The position numbers and the translations under genes are program-made. Shown piece by piece: positions 35,018 to 42,980 of a DNA stretch of 50,312 nucleotides. Each line of letters begins with the position of its first letter. Position 1 is the first letter of the stretch. A model generated the notes under the pieces. That model had not been told where the DNA came from, did no database searches, and saw nothing but the letters and a program-made list of their open reading frames with translations. The DNA comes from Bacteroidetes bacterium 46-16 (GTDB lineage: Bacteria > Bacteroidota > Bacteroidia > Chitinophagales > Chitinophagaceae): contig MKUN01000043.1 of NCBI GenBank assembly GCA_001897835.1, positions 1 through 50,312 of the forward strand. Reading direction: 5' to 3'.

Positions 35018-36190
35018 ATGCTGATCACTGCTTCACGCATCCATAATGGTTATCAGTGGCTGCCGCCGGGCACCGTGATAGAGGTAGCCGATGATGGCAG
35101 TATCATTGCCCTGCATAGTGAAGATGCCCCGCTGGCAGATGTCGTTCATTACGACGGTATATTAAGCCCCGGCTTTGTAAATGCACATTGCCACCTTGAG
35201 CTCTCGCATATGAAAGACCTTGTTGGCGAGGGTACGGGTCTCATGCATTTCCTGCAGCAGGTGATATGGAAGCGGGAGAGCTTTACCATCGAGCAGAAGA
35301 TAACAGCCCGCCACGAAGCCTACGACGAACTTTTGGAGAATGGTGTAGTGGCAGTGGGCGATATTGCCAATAGCGCCGATACGCTCGATATCAGGGCTCT
35401 TGACCGTTTGCACATTCATACTTTTGTCGAATGCCTGGGCTTTACCGAGGAACGCGCGCAGCAAATGCTCGATTTTTCAGAAAAAGTTTACCTGCAGTAC
35501 ACTGCTCAGCAGTCCGGCGATAAAATATTGCGCCAGTCCATAGTGCCGCATGCCCCTTATTCCGTTTCGCCTTCTTTATTCCGTCTTATCGATGCTTACG
35601 ATAAGGATGCACTGATTTCCATACACAACGAAGAGACCATTGAAGAGCTTAATTTTTATAAAGACAAGAGCGGTGCCGTCAATGACCTGTTGCACAGCCT
35701 GAATATCGATGCGGCTTTTTTTGAGCCATCCGGCAAGTCGCCTTTACAAACCTACCTGCCATACTTTAGCCCTTCGCATCCTTTCATATTTGTACACAAT
35801 ACCTTTGCAACGGCTGAAGACCTGCAATTTGCGCAGGATAATTTCCCCGCCGTTTACTGGTGCCTCTGTCCCAATGCCAATAAATACATCGAGGGCCGTT
35901 TACCTGATATGGATATGCTATTGCAGCATGCAAAGAACATCTGTATAGGTACCGATAGCCTTACGTCCAATCACCAGCTTTGTATCCTTTCCGAGCTATA
36001 CACGATCAGGGCGCAATACTCCGGCCTTGAATGGGGCTTGCTGCTTCGCTGGGCTACCTCGTCTGGTGCCGCCGCCTTGCAAATGCAGGATAAGATCGGC
36101 AGTATCGAACCCGGTAAACAGCCCGGTATTGTGCAGATCACAGGTCTTGATGATAACAATATAAGGCCCACTCCAAAACGCATTATGTAG
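35018..36190 (+). CDS. Amidohydrolase family protein (ATZ/TRZ type deaminase-like)
   Basis: This 390-residue metal-dependent hydrolase has the metal ligands H57 and H59 in NAHCHLELSHM, then VPHAPYSVSP, SIHNEET, FVHNTFATAED and the catalytic Asp in CIGTDSLTSN. The layout matches the ATZ/TRZ/SsnA/aminofutalosine deaminase branch. Aminofutalosine deaminase (menaquinone biosynthesis) would fit a complex I-bearing respirer, but no other futalosine-pathway gene is present here, so the substrate is left open. It lies 4 bases after the pseudouridine synthase gene and probably shares its transcript. Confidence 0.8.
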   Translation: MLITASRIHNGYQWLPPGTVIEVADDGSIIALHSEDAPLADVVHYDGILSPGFVNAHCHLELSHMKDLVGEGTGLMHFLQQVIWKRESFTIEQKITARHEAYDELLENGVVAVGDIANSADTLDIRALDRLHIHTFVECLGFTEERAQQMLDFSEKVYLQYTAQQSGDKILRQSIVPHAPYSVSPSLFRLIDAYDKDALISIHNEETIEELNFYKDKSGAVNDLLHSLNIDAAFFEPSGKSPLQTYLPYFSPSHPFIFVHNTFATAEDLQFAQDNFPAVYWCLCPNANKYIEGRLPDMDMLLQHAKNICIGTDSLTSNHQLCILSELYTIRAQYSGLEWGLLLRWATSSGAAALQMQDKIGSIEPGKQPGIVQITGLDDNNIRPTPKRIM

Positions 36191-36192
36191 GC

Positions 36193-36603
36193 AGCGTCAG
36201 TACCGCTTTCCGCGGTCAGGCGCGTTTAGGGCGTAGATTATACCGGTACCGCTTTTCACAGTCCGATAGTTTAAAACATACAGCCCTTTATCCCATCATA
36301 CACACCGCCATAGTCCCATTGGGACGACCTGTTTATAGCAATATGTTTTTTAGACAATTGTTAGCTCCTTCGGAGCATCCTGTGTTGTTTAGCTTGAGAT
36401 AAAATCTCATCCAAACAGATAGCGTCAGTACCGCTTTCCGCGGTCAGACGCGTTTATTTTACCGGTATCGCTTTTCACATTCCTACAGGTTAAGGCATAC
36501 CGCCCTTTATCCCATCATACACACCACCATAGTCCCATCGGGACGACCTGTTTATAGCAATATGTTTTTTTTAGACAATTGTTAGCTCCTTCGGAGCGTC
36601 CTG
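36193..36603. repeat. Two copies of a triple-hairpin intergenic repeat
   Basis: Copy 1 spans about 36193-36383 and copy 2 about 36421-36603, about 228 bases apart. Each carries three short palindromes: CCGCTTTCCGCGG, GTCCCATYGGGAC (36313-36325; 36532-36544) and GCTCCTTCGGAGC (36364-36376; 36585-36597). The last two each have a 5-bp stem and 3-base loop. They also occur in the array at 38553-39055, so this is a dispersed repeat family. No open reading frame fills the region. Confidence 0.9.
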
Positions 36604-36732
36604 TATTTATAATTCCGGATTGTATTCAGTAAGCTTATAACCTTGGTATCCTGTACCTGTTTTTAGCTATCGGGAAATCATTAATATAATATAAATCCAT
36701 AACGCATTTTGCTTTCTGCAGCCCACTTTCTG

Positions 36733-36763
36733 TTAAATTACTATCTACTATTTACTATTTTTG
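36733..36763 (+). promoter_or_regulatory. Promoter of pssA, leaderless arrangement
   Basis: TTA at 36733-36735, a 20-base spacer and TATTTTTG at 36756-36763 fit the Bacteroidota consensus. The ATG at 36771 follows the -7 box after only 7 bases, so transcription would start at or next to the start codon. Confidence 0.55.
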
Positions 36764-36770
36764 GCATCTC

Positions 36771-37556
36771 ATGAAGCACTTACCCAACCTGCTTACGGTA
36801 GCCAACCTCTTTTGTGGTTGCATCGCTATTGCTTTCATACTTAGTCTCCAGCCCTTTTGGGCCAATCTTTATGGTGAGCAGTATATTGTTTCTGCTACCG
36901 AGCAGGCCTACCTGGGTAGCTTGTTTATATTCATAGCCGCTATTTGCGATTTGCTTGATGGTCTCGCAGCACGCGCGCTGAATATATTCTCCCCCGTTGG
37001 GCAGGACCTCGATTCACTTGCCGACCTGGTAAGCTTTGGCGTAGCCCCGGCTATGATCATGTTCAAGCTCCTCTGGACCGCATATATGAAACAGCCCAAT
37101 GCTATGGATGTGAGCATGCTGGCCACTACACCCGCTTTTCTTATAGCCTGTTTTGCGGCCTTAAGATTGGCTAAGTTCAATGTGACCACCACCAAACAGA
37201 AAACATACTTTATTGGCATGCCCACACCCGCTGTCGGCCTCTTTATTGCATCTTTTCCCCTCATCGCCTGGTACAACCCCTTCAACTTGGGCATTTACCT
37301 GCAGAATACCACGGTTATTTACATTATCATAGCACTGCTTTGCTGGCTTATGGTATCACGCATCAAATTTTTTAAGTTCATACCCGGCAAATGGTCTTTG
37401 GCTACCACATGGCCGCACATGGTATTGGTCGTATTGAGCTTGCTGGCATTACCTTTCCTCAAAATCTTGGCCATACCTTTGGCTTTTATATTGTATATAC
37501 TTTTGTCTTTTATTTATAAGGCACCTGCAGGCGATGAAGTGCCTGCGGCAGCTTAA
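36771..37556 (+). CDS. pssA: CDP-diacylglycerol--serine O-phosphatidyltransferase
   Basis: This 261-residue integral membrane enzyme carries the CDP-alcohol phosphatidyltransferase motif DGLAARALNIFSPVGQDLDS followed by LAD, with all conserved Asp and Gly residues (DGx2ARx8Gx3Dx3D). It joins CDP-diacylglycerol and serine to make phosphatidylserine, the precursor of phosphatidylethanolamine. Several hydrophobic helices follow. No psd gene is adjacent. purS and rsmI follow closely in the same direction. Confidence 0.92.
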   Translation: MKHLPNLLTVANLFCGCIAIAFILSLQPFWANLYGEQYIVSATEQAYLGSLFIFIAAICDLLDGLAARALNIFSPVGQDLDSLADLVSFGVAPAMIMFKLLWTAYMKQPNAMDVSMLATTPAFLIACFAALRLAKFNVTTTKQKTYFIGMPTPAVGLFIASFPLIAWYNPFNLGIYLQNTTVIYIIIALLCWLMVSRIKFFKFIPGKWSLATTWPHMVLVVLSLLALPFLKILAIPLAFILYILLSFIYKAPAGDEVPAAA

Positions 37557-37567
37557 TTATTTTACTG

Positions 37568-37819
37568 ATGAGATACACAGCACATATCAACATAATGCCG
37601 CTTAAAGAACTGCTCGACCCGCAGGGCAAAGCAGTAAGCAGCAGTTTACACAACCTGGGCCTGACACAGGTACAGGATGTACGCATTGGCAAGCACATCA
37701 CGCTCACGCTTGATGCGGCCAATAAAGATGATGCAAATACTTTAGTGCAGGATGCATGTAAGAAACTGCTCGCTAACCAGGTAATGGAAGCCTTCGACTT
37801 CACACTGGTAGAAGGGTAA
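37568..37819 (+). CDS. purS: Phosphoribosylformylglycinamidine synthase subunit PurS
   Basis: This 83-residue protein has the PurS pattern INIMPLKELLDPQGKAV, SLHNLGLTQVQDVRIGKHI and a C-terminal ACKKLLANQVMEAFDF. It bridges PurL and PurQ for the fourth step of purine synthesis. Neither purL nor purQ is nearby. It lies 11 bases after pssA. Confidence 0.92.
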   Translation: MRYTAHINIMPLKELLDPQGKAVSSSLHNLGLTQVQDVRIGKHITLTLDAANKDDANTLVQDACKKLLANQVMEAFDFTLVEG

Positions 37820-37856
37820 AATAATTAACAAAAGGGCTCCTTTGGGGCTTGGGCTT

Positions 37857-38525
37857 ATGCGTCTTTATCTCATACCATCCCCCATCGGCAACCTTGGGGA
37901 TATTACTTACCGTGCAGTATCAGTACTACAGCAGGTTGATGGTATTTTGTGTGAGGACACCCGCACCAGTTCTGTACTGCTGCGCCACTATAATATTCAA
38001 AAACCCCTCACTCCCTACCACCAGCACAATGAGCATAAAGTACTTACCCATCTTATTGAGCAATTGCAGGCCGGTAAGCAATATGCGCTCATTACCGATG
38101 CGGGCACACCCGGCATATCCGATCCTGGTTTCCTTTTGGTTCGTGAGTGCATTCGTAATAATATACCTGTAGAATGCCTGCCGGGTGCCACTGCATTTGT
38201 TCCGGCGCTTGTGCAGTCCGGTATACCATCCAACCGCTTTGTCTTCGAAGGTTTCCTGCCCCTTAAAAAAGGGCGCCAAACCGCTATGAAATTACTTGCT
38301 GAAGAAGAACGAACCATCATACTATACGAATCGCCCCATCGCCTGTTAAAGACGCTTAATGAGCTGCAGCAGTATTTTGGGGTCGACAGGCAGGCCGCAG
38401 TTTGCCGCGAGCTCACCAAAATGTTTGAGGAAACACGTAAAGGCACACTTGCTGAGCTGGCACAGCACTATGAAGCGCATGCTCCCAAAGGTGAGATAGT
38501 CATTATAATAGCCGGTAAAGATTAA
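37857..38525 (+). CDS. rsmI: 16S rRNA 2'-O-ribose C1402 methyltransferase RsmI
   Basis: This 222-residue SAM-dependent tetrapyrrole-methylase-fold enzyme contains LYLIPSPIGNLGDIT, CEDTRTSSVLL, ALITDAGTPGISDPG, CLPGATAFVPAL and ILYESPHRLL, all RsmI signatures. It methylates C1402 of 16S rRNA. The ATG at 37857 begins the conserved N-terminus; a TTG five codons earlier is less likely. Confidence 0.95.
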   Translation: MRLYLIPSPIGNLGDITYRAVSVLQQVDGILCEDTRTSSVLLRHYNIQKPLTPYHQHNEHKVLTHLIEQLQAGKQYALITDAGTPGISDPGFLLVRECIRNNIPVECLPGATAFVPALVQSGIPSNRFVFEGFLPLKKGRQTAMKLLAEEERTIILYESPHRLLKTLNELQQYFGVDRQAAVCRELTKMFEETRKGTLAELAQHYEAHAPKGEIVIIIAGKD

Positions 38526-38552
38526 CGCCCGATCTCATTACGTACCGGGATA

Positions 38553-39055
38553 AGTCCCATAGAGCCGCCTGTTTATAACTAAAATGTTTTTTATTGGTGA
38601 GCTCCTTCGGATCGCCATGCATTTGCATTGTCCCTCCGCTCAACGCTATAAAAAAGGTCCCGATAATGCAACCGCCAATACATTACGCCTCACCCAGTCC
38701 CATCAGGACGTCTTGTTTATAGCCAATATGTTTTTATTGATAGTGAGCGCTCTGCATTTACATCGTCCTTCCGCTCAACGCTATAAAAATGGTCCCGATA
38801 ATGCAACCGCCAATACATTACGCCTTAAACAGTCCCATCGGGACATCTTGTTTGTAGCCAATATGTTTTTTGATGGTGAGCTCCTTCGGATCGCCCTGCA
38901 TTTACATACTCCCTCCGCTCAACGCTATAAAAAAGTCCCGTTAATGCATCCGCTAACATATTACGCCTTAAACAGTCCCATCGGGACGTCCTGTTTGTAG
39001 CTAAAATGTTTTTATTGATGGTGAGCTCCTTCGGAGCGTCCTGTATTTGCATCGC
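38553..39055. repeat. Tandem array of ~140-bp twin-hairpin repeats
   Basis: GTCCCAT... cores begin at 38553 (degenerate), 38697, 38832 and 38975, spacings 144, 135 and 143. Each is followed by a copy of GCTCCTTCGGAKC or its remnant and by the shared filler CCGCTCAACGCTATAAAAA. Both palindromes match those at 36193-36603. The array starts 27 bases after rsmI and ends just before the terminator of the small lipoprotein gene. Confidence 0.9.
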
Positions 39056-39071
39056 TGCTGCCGCAACGCCA

Positions 39072-39105
39072 TAAAAAACGCCCCGCAACGAAGGCGGGAC
39101 GTTTT
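39072..39105 (-). terminator. Terminator of the first small lipoprotein gene
   Basis: On the minus strand, AAAACGTCCCGC and GCGGGGCGTTTTTT form a stem around CTTCGTT, with T-run. It lies 19 bases beyond the stop codon. Confidence 0.85.
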
Positions 39106-39124
39106 GTGTGCATTTTGTCTGAGA

Positions 39125-39349
39125 TTATTTCATTTTCTTGCTGGTATCGGCAGCAGGTGCAGCCTTCATAGCTGTATCAGCTTTCATAGCTGTGTCAGCA
39201 GGTGCCGGTGCAGGTGCAGCTTCAGGAGCAGGTGCCGGTGCCATAGCAGCAGAATCAGCAGTTGCTTCCGATGCATTTTCATTGTTACCGCATGAAGTAA
39301 CGAACAGGCCAAGGGCCATTGCGATGATGCTCAGTTTTACGAATTTCAT
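39125..39349 (-). CDS. Small Ala/Pro-rich lipoprotein, paralog 1
   Basis: This 74-residue protein starts MKFVKLSIIAMALGLF and has a lipobox VTSC, so it should be lipidated at that Cys. The rest is low-complexity (AAMAPAPAPEAAPAPAPADT, then Ala/Asp/Met repeats) and probably unstructured in the envelope. It resembles the gene at 39507-39716 in signal peptide, repeats and upstream sequence. The function is unknown. Confidence 0.75.
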   Translation of the reverse strand: MKFVKLSIIAMALGLFVTSCGNNENASEATADSAAMAPAPAPEAAPAPAPADTAMKADTAMKAAPAADTSKKMK

Positions 39350-39378
39350 AAAATTGCTTTTTTTGGATTGATTTATAG

Positions 39379-39407
39379 TTTATACCCCAATTCCTAAAAG
39401 GTAACCC
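39379..39407 (-). promoter_or_regulatory. Conserved upstream block of lipoprotein paralog 1
   Basis: On the minus strand GGTTACCTTTTAGGA, then T-rich bases and GGGGTATAAA. The same block stands upstream of paralog 2. TACCTTTT resembles a -7 box. Confidence 0.5.
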
Positions 39408-39450
39408 TTTACACATAATATTTTTTGGGAAAAAGATGGGAATGAGGCAA

Positions 39451-39487
39451 AATCAAAAGCCACCCCGTTTTGGCAGGATGGCTTTTG
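39451..39487 (-). terminator. Terminator of the second small lipoprotein gene
   Basis: On the minus strand AAAAGCCA and TGGCTTTT pair around TCCTGCCAAAACGGGG and are followed by GATTTT. Confidence 0.75.
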
Positions 39488-39506
39488 GTTAAATGTGGAA
39501 AAGATA

Positions 39507-39716
39507 TTATTTATTTTCCATTGCTTTTGTAGTGTCAGCAGCAGGAGCAGCAGTTGTGTCTGCCATAGGAGCAGCTTCAGGAGCAGCTTCCGGTGCAGGA
39601 GCAGGTGCCATAGCAGCAGAATCTTCTGTAGCGGCTTCCTGGTTTTCGCTGTTACCGCAAGAAGTAATGAAAAGGCCCAGTGTCAGGGCGAAAATGCTCA
39701 GTTTTACAAATTTCAT
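39507..39716 (-). CDS. Small Ala/Pro-rich lipoprotein, paralog 2
   Basis: This 69-residue protein starts MKFVKLSIFALTLGLF with lipobox ITSC and continues SAAMAPAPAPEAAPEAAPMA and an Ala/Asp/Thr tail. It is a close paralog of the 39125-39349 gene and has its own terminator and upstream block, so the two are separately expressed tandem duplicates. Confidence 0.75.
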   Translation of the reverse strand: MKFVKLSIFALTLGLFITSCGNSENQEAATEDSAAMAPAPAPEAAPEAAPMADTTAAPAADTTKAMENK

Positions 39717-39746
39717 GATTAAATTTTTTTAATGGTTATTGCTTAT

Positions 39747-39777
39747 TTATACCCTATATCCCAAAAGGTAACCTCCC
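39747..39777 (-). promoter_or_regulatory. Conserved upstream block of lipoprotein paralog 2
   Basis: On the minus strand GGTTACCTTTTGGGATATAG then GGTATAA, matching the block before paralog 1 over about 27 bases. Confidence 0.5.
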
Positions 39778-40312
39778 TTTTATAAAAATAATTAAATATT
39801 TTTTTAGATAATCTTTAATGTTTTTAAAATCACATGCTACACCTGTAAGGCAAAGTAGTTACTCAACTTTTTTTGGAGCACCCCCCTTCCATATCGTATC
39901 TTGCATCCTGCGCCATGGTTTTTTATAAAAAAGCGCAACTTGAAAAAAATATTATTATGAGTACGGCGGCAGAACTTTATAGCGTTCTCAAGGCCAATTG
40001 ACATTTGCTAACATCTGCAAAAAACGTATAAGCCAGTGAATACAATACTTTCCGCCCACAGCAGCAGCACCAAAAGTAAACGCTTTTTCATATTCACTTT
40101 TGAATGGGCTGGGATAGAATTGTGATATTTTTGGGATATTTTTTACCCTTAATCTATTGAGCCTCAATAAAAACATGGGATAAAAAATATCTGGGTAAAA
40201 AGCTTACCCCCTCCGCGGGCACATGGGATAGACAATATATTTTCATATTTTCACATTAGCACACTTTTCACAATTTCTTTGGGTTACTTTTTTTTCAAAC
40301 AGGTATTAATAA
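39778..40312. other. AT-rich intergenic region, no convincing gene
   Basis: This stretch holds only short open frames. One, at 39957-40001, reads MSTAAELYSVLKAN and stops; it looks like a normal protein start and might be the remnant of a lost gene, but there is no continuation in another frame that I recognise. The right half (40136-40209) is palindromic. A TACTTTTT box at 40285-40292 lies before the sigma gene. Confidence 0.5.
40136..40209. repeat. Nested palindromes upstream of the second ECF sigma gene
   Basis: ATATTTTTTACCC at 40136-40148 pairs with GGGATAAAAAATAT at 40177-40190 (one extra base). Inside lies TATTGA-GCC-TCAATA (40155-40169). A third hairpin GGGTAA/TTACCC follows at 40193-40209. 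It could be a regulatory site or a degenerate mobile palindrome. Confidence 0.6.
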
Positions 40313-40900
40313 GTGAATAAGCCGTTATATACAGAGCAGCAATTATTGTCGGGTTTGGCTTTAGGCGACAGGGAAGCTACGGAGCAGATATATCTCCGCA
40401 ACTGTGATACGGTTACCAACTGGATACTGAAAAATGGCGGGGATGGAACCGATGCCGCAGATATTTTCCAGGAAGCTATGGTGGTATTGTTTGGCAAGGC
40501 GCAGAGCGAAGACTTCAGGCTCACATGCCGCGTAGGTACTTACCTCTTTGCAGTCAGCAAACACCTCTGGTACAAAAAGTTGCAGCGTGCGCAGAAGCAA
40601 CCCATACACCTGCCCGATAGCGCAGGTATAGATAATGGTAAGGATTGGGCTTATGAAGATGATATTAAGGCGCAGGAAGAAAGGGAAGGTCATTACGAGC
40701 AGTTGAATGCTGCCCTGCAGCAGTTAGGTGAGCCCTGTAGTTCTTTATTAAAGGCATTCTACCAGCACGATAAAAGCATGCAGGAAATTGCCTCGGCATT
40801 CGGGTACACCAACCCCGATAATGCCAAAACACAGAAGTATAAATGCCTGGCCCGCCTTCGTAAGATATTTTACGGCTCAGGCGCAAAAATGGGAAATTGA
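40313..40900 (+). CDS. ECF-type RNA polymerase sigma factor, second locus
   Basis: This 195-residue sigma factor has region 2 (YLRNCDTVTNWILKNGGDGT, DAADIFQEAMVVLFGKAQ, YLFAVSKHLWYKKLQ) and region 4 (LKAFYQHDKSMQEIASAFGY, then KTQKYKCLARLRKIF). The start is taken as GTG at 40313, since the frame has no ATG before region 2. It is followed after 2 bases by an anti-sigma-like protease gene, so the pair is translationally coupled. Confidence 0.88.
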   Translation: MNKPLYTEQQLLSGLALGDREATEQIYLRNCDTVTNWILKNGGDGTDAADIFQEAMVVLFGKAQSEDFRLTCRVGTYLFAVSKHLWYKKLQRAQKQPIHLPDSAGIDNGKDWAYEDDIKAQEEREGHYEQLNAALQQLGEPCSSLLKAFYQHDKSMQEIASAFGYTNPDNAKTQKYKCLARLRKIFYGSGAKMGN

Positions 40901-40902
40901 TC

Positions 40903-41982
40903 ATGTCAACGGACAACCACATATGGGGCCTTGCCGAAGCTTATGTATCAGGTACTATGCCCGATGCAGAACAGGCAGTTTTGCGCGATCGCCTCGCTAC
41001 CGACCCGCTCTTTGCCGCAGAGTTCAATGAGTGCCTTAACCTCCTGCGTTCACTCGAAGGCTTCGGGGCCTATACCCGCTTCCAGGATATGTTGCAGGAT
41101 GTACGCAGCAAGCAGGCCTCATCAACAACCCCTTCGCGTAGTATACCGCTTCGCACACACTACCTGCGCACTGCTGCCGTAGCGGCAGGTGTAGCGCTTT
41201 TTACTACGCTTGGTGCTTTTTGGATCTTCAATCACAATGTTAAAAAAGGCACTGCATCCCAGTATAAAGTGCTGAGTCGCAAGCTCGAGAACATAGAGCG
41301 TTCACAAAGCCAGCTCATAAAGGACATAAAGGACAAGAAAGATACCCAGGCACCCCCGCCTGCTTTGGCCCGCTATACCGGCACCGGCTTTGCCATTACC
41401 AATGATGGTTATTTTATTACCAATTACCACGTTACCGATGGCGCCGATTCCGTTTATATACAAAATCATGAAGGCCGTTACTTCAAAGCATACGTGGTCG
41501 ATTATGATCCCACAACCGATATCGCCCTGCTGAAGGTGGAGAAAAATTCTTTCCGTTTCAGCAAAACCGATGTACCCTATACCTTCGCAGCCACAAAGTC
41601 ACCAATTGGCTCGCGGGTCTTTACCCTGGGTTTCCCTGAAGATGATATCGTATATACCGAAGGTTACATAAGCGCTAAGAACGGTTTCCAGGGCGATTCG
41701 ATGCAATACCGCCTCGAGATACCAGCAGATCCCGGCCAGAGTGGCGGACCGGTAATAGATACCAAAGGCAACCTCGTTGCAGTGGTTGCGGCTAATTCAC
41801 CCCAGAGCGAGGGCACAACCTATGCAGTTAGCTCAAAAGCCATATTGCAGCTCATCAAAAACCTCGATAAAGATGTGAACATCCACCTGCCAAAGACCAA
41901 CAAGCTGGGCAGGCTCAGCCGCGAGGAGCAGATAGAAAAACTACAGTATTATACCTGTAGCGTAAAAGTCTACAAAAAGTAA
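40903..41982 (+). CDS. Anti-sigma-like membrane protein fused to a trypsin-like serine protease
   Basis: From ATG 40903 the protein has 359 residues. Residues 1-60 form a helical cytoplasmic part (LAEAYVSGTMPDAEQAVLRD) like Bacteroidota anti-sigma factors, without a zinc motif. A membrane helix lies at about 90-110. The periplasmic part after a short coiled coil (about 120-147) is an HtrA/trypsin-like protease with complete triad H176 (TNYHVTDG), D206 (TTDIALLKV) and S280 (DPGQSGGPV). No PDZ domain is seen. Position next to the sigma gene suggests that proteolysis controls sigma release; this is inference. It ends before a strong hairpin. Confidence 0.85.
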   Translation: MSTDNHIWGLAEAYVSGTMPDAEQAVLRDRLATDPLFAAEFNECLNLLRSLEGFGAYTRFQDMLQDVRSKQASSTTPSRSIPLRTHYLRTAAVAAGVALFTTLGAFWIFNHNVKKGTASQYKVLSRKLENIERSQSQLIKDIKDKKDTQAPPPALARYTGTGFAITNDGYFITNYHVTDGADSVYIQNHEGRYFKAYVVDYDPTTDIALLKVEKNSFRFSKTDVPYTFAATKSPIGSRVFTLGFPEDDIVYTEGYISAKNGFQGDSMQYRLEIPADPGQSGGPVIDTKGNLVAVVAANSPQSEGTTYAVSSKAILQLIKNLDKDVNIHLPKTNKLGRLSREEQIEKLQYYTCSVKVYKK

Positions 41983-42003
41983 TATTCACGCATATATATA
42001 TTT

Positions 42004-42032
42004 AGCGGGGCAATATCCGTTATTGCCCCGCT
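42004..42032 (+). terminator. Hairpin terminator after the protease gene
   Basis: AGCGGGGCAATA and TATTGCCCCGCT form a perfect 12-bp stem with a 5-base loop. The following T-run is weak (GTTAATTC). Confidence 0.75.
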
Positions 42033-42118
42033 GTTAATTCAGCCCCTTAAATATTAACAACTATATTCATTATACCTTATTCCCTATTTAACTAACTTTA
42101 CCGCCGCTAAGGCAAAGC

Positions 42119-42976
42119 ATGAGTTTCCTTAAAAATTTCTTCAGTAGCAGGAACAATAACCCTTACGGGGAGATGGGCTTCACAGATCATATCGAAGACC
42201 TGCGCTGGCATATCATCCGCATACTGGTTGTATTCATGGTTTGCGCCATTTTTGTTTTCTTCCGGGTCGAGTGGATTTTTGAGCACATCATTCTTGGCCC
42301 TGCCAAACCCGATTTTATTGCCTACAAATGGTTTTGCTGGCTGGCTAAGCTTTTGCATATCGATGCACTTTGCCTTACCGATGTCAGTATAAAATTTCAA
42401 AATACCGAGCTTGCCGGCCAGTTTGTAATGGCGCTGTCCGTATCCGGTATGCTGGGCCTTATACTTTCTTTCCCTTACATGCTCTGGGAGTTATGGAAAT
42501 TTATCAGGCCTGCCCTTAAGCCCAAAGAGATCAGGTATGCGCGCAGCTTCGTGTTCTGGGGCTCTCTGCTGTTCTTTATCGGGGTGCTCTTTTCTTACCT
42601 GATCATCGCGCCTTACACGCTCAACTTTTTTGGCTCGTACCAGTTAAGTCCGTCCTTCCAGAACATCATTACGATGGACAATTATTACGATACCATGAGC
42701 GACCTGATACTGGGAATGGGTGTGGTATTTGAGTTGCCTATTATTGTTTACTTCCTTTCACGTCTGGGCATACTCACGCCGAAGCTCATGCGCGATAAGC
42801 GCCGCTATGCCATAATTATTTTATTGCTGCTCGCCGAGGTGATCACTCCTCCGGACTGGTTTAGTTGCTTTATCGTTTTTATACCGCTCTATATATTGTT
42901 CGAGCTGTCAGTATTGATCAGTGACAGGGCCGTTAAAGAAAGAAAGAGAAAACAAGCATTGGACGAAAACAGTTAA
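42119..42976 (+). CDS. tatC: Sec-independent protein translocase subunit TatC
   Basis: This 285-residue membrane protein has about six helices. GFTDHIEDLRWHIIRI at the N-terminus, SFPYMLWELWKFIRPALKP and RYARSFVFWGSLLFFIGVLF are TatC hallmarks. It binds twin-arginine signals and moves folded proteins across the inner membrane. No tatA gene is adjacent. rpiB follows after 4 bases. Confidence 0.96.
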   Translation: MSFLKNFFSSRNNNPYGEMGFTDHIEDLRWHIIRILVVFMVCAIFVFFRVEWIFEHIILGPAKPDFIAYKWFCWLAKLLHIDALCLTDVSIKFQNTELAGQFVMALSVSGMLGLILSFPYMLWELWKFIRPALKPKEIRYARSFVFWGSLLFFIGVLFSYLIIAPYTLNFFGSYQLSPSFQNIITMDNYYDTMSDLILGMGVVFELPIIVYFLSRLGILTPKLMRDKRRYAIIILLLLAEVITPPDWFSCFIVFIPLYILFELSVLISDRAVKERKRKQALDENS

Positions 42977-42980
42977 TACT

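Noticed and set aside
36193-36603. Possible CRISPR array or insertion sequence
   Set aside because: There are no regular short repeats with unique spacers, no transposase and no cas gene; the units are long hairpin-bearing repeats.
38584-39000. A 138-codon plus-strand frame after rsmI with internal repeats
   Set aside because: It runs across the tandem hairpin array; its repeated protein pattern only mirrors the DNA repeats, and the last spacing (143 bases) breaks the frame.
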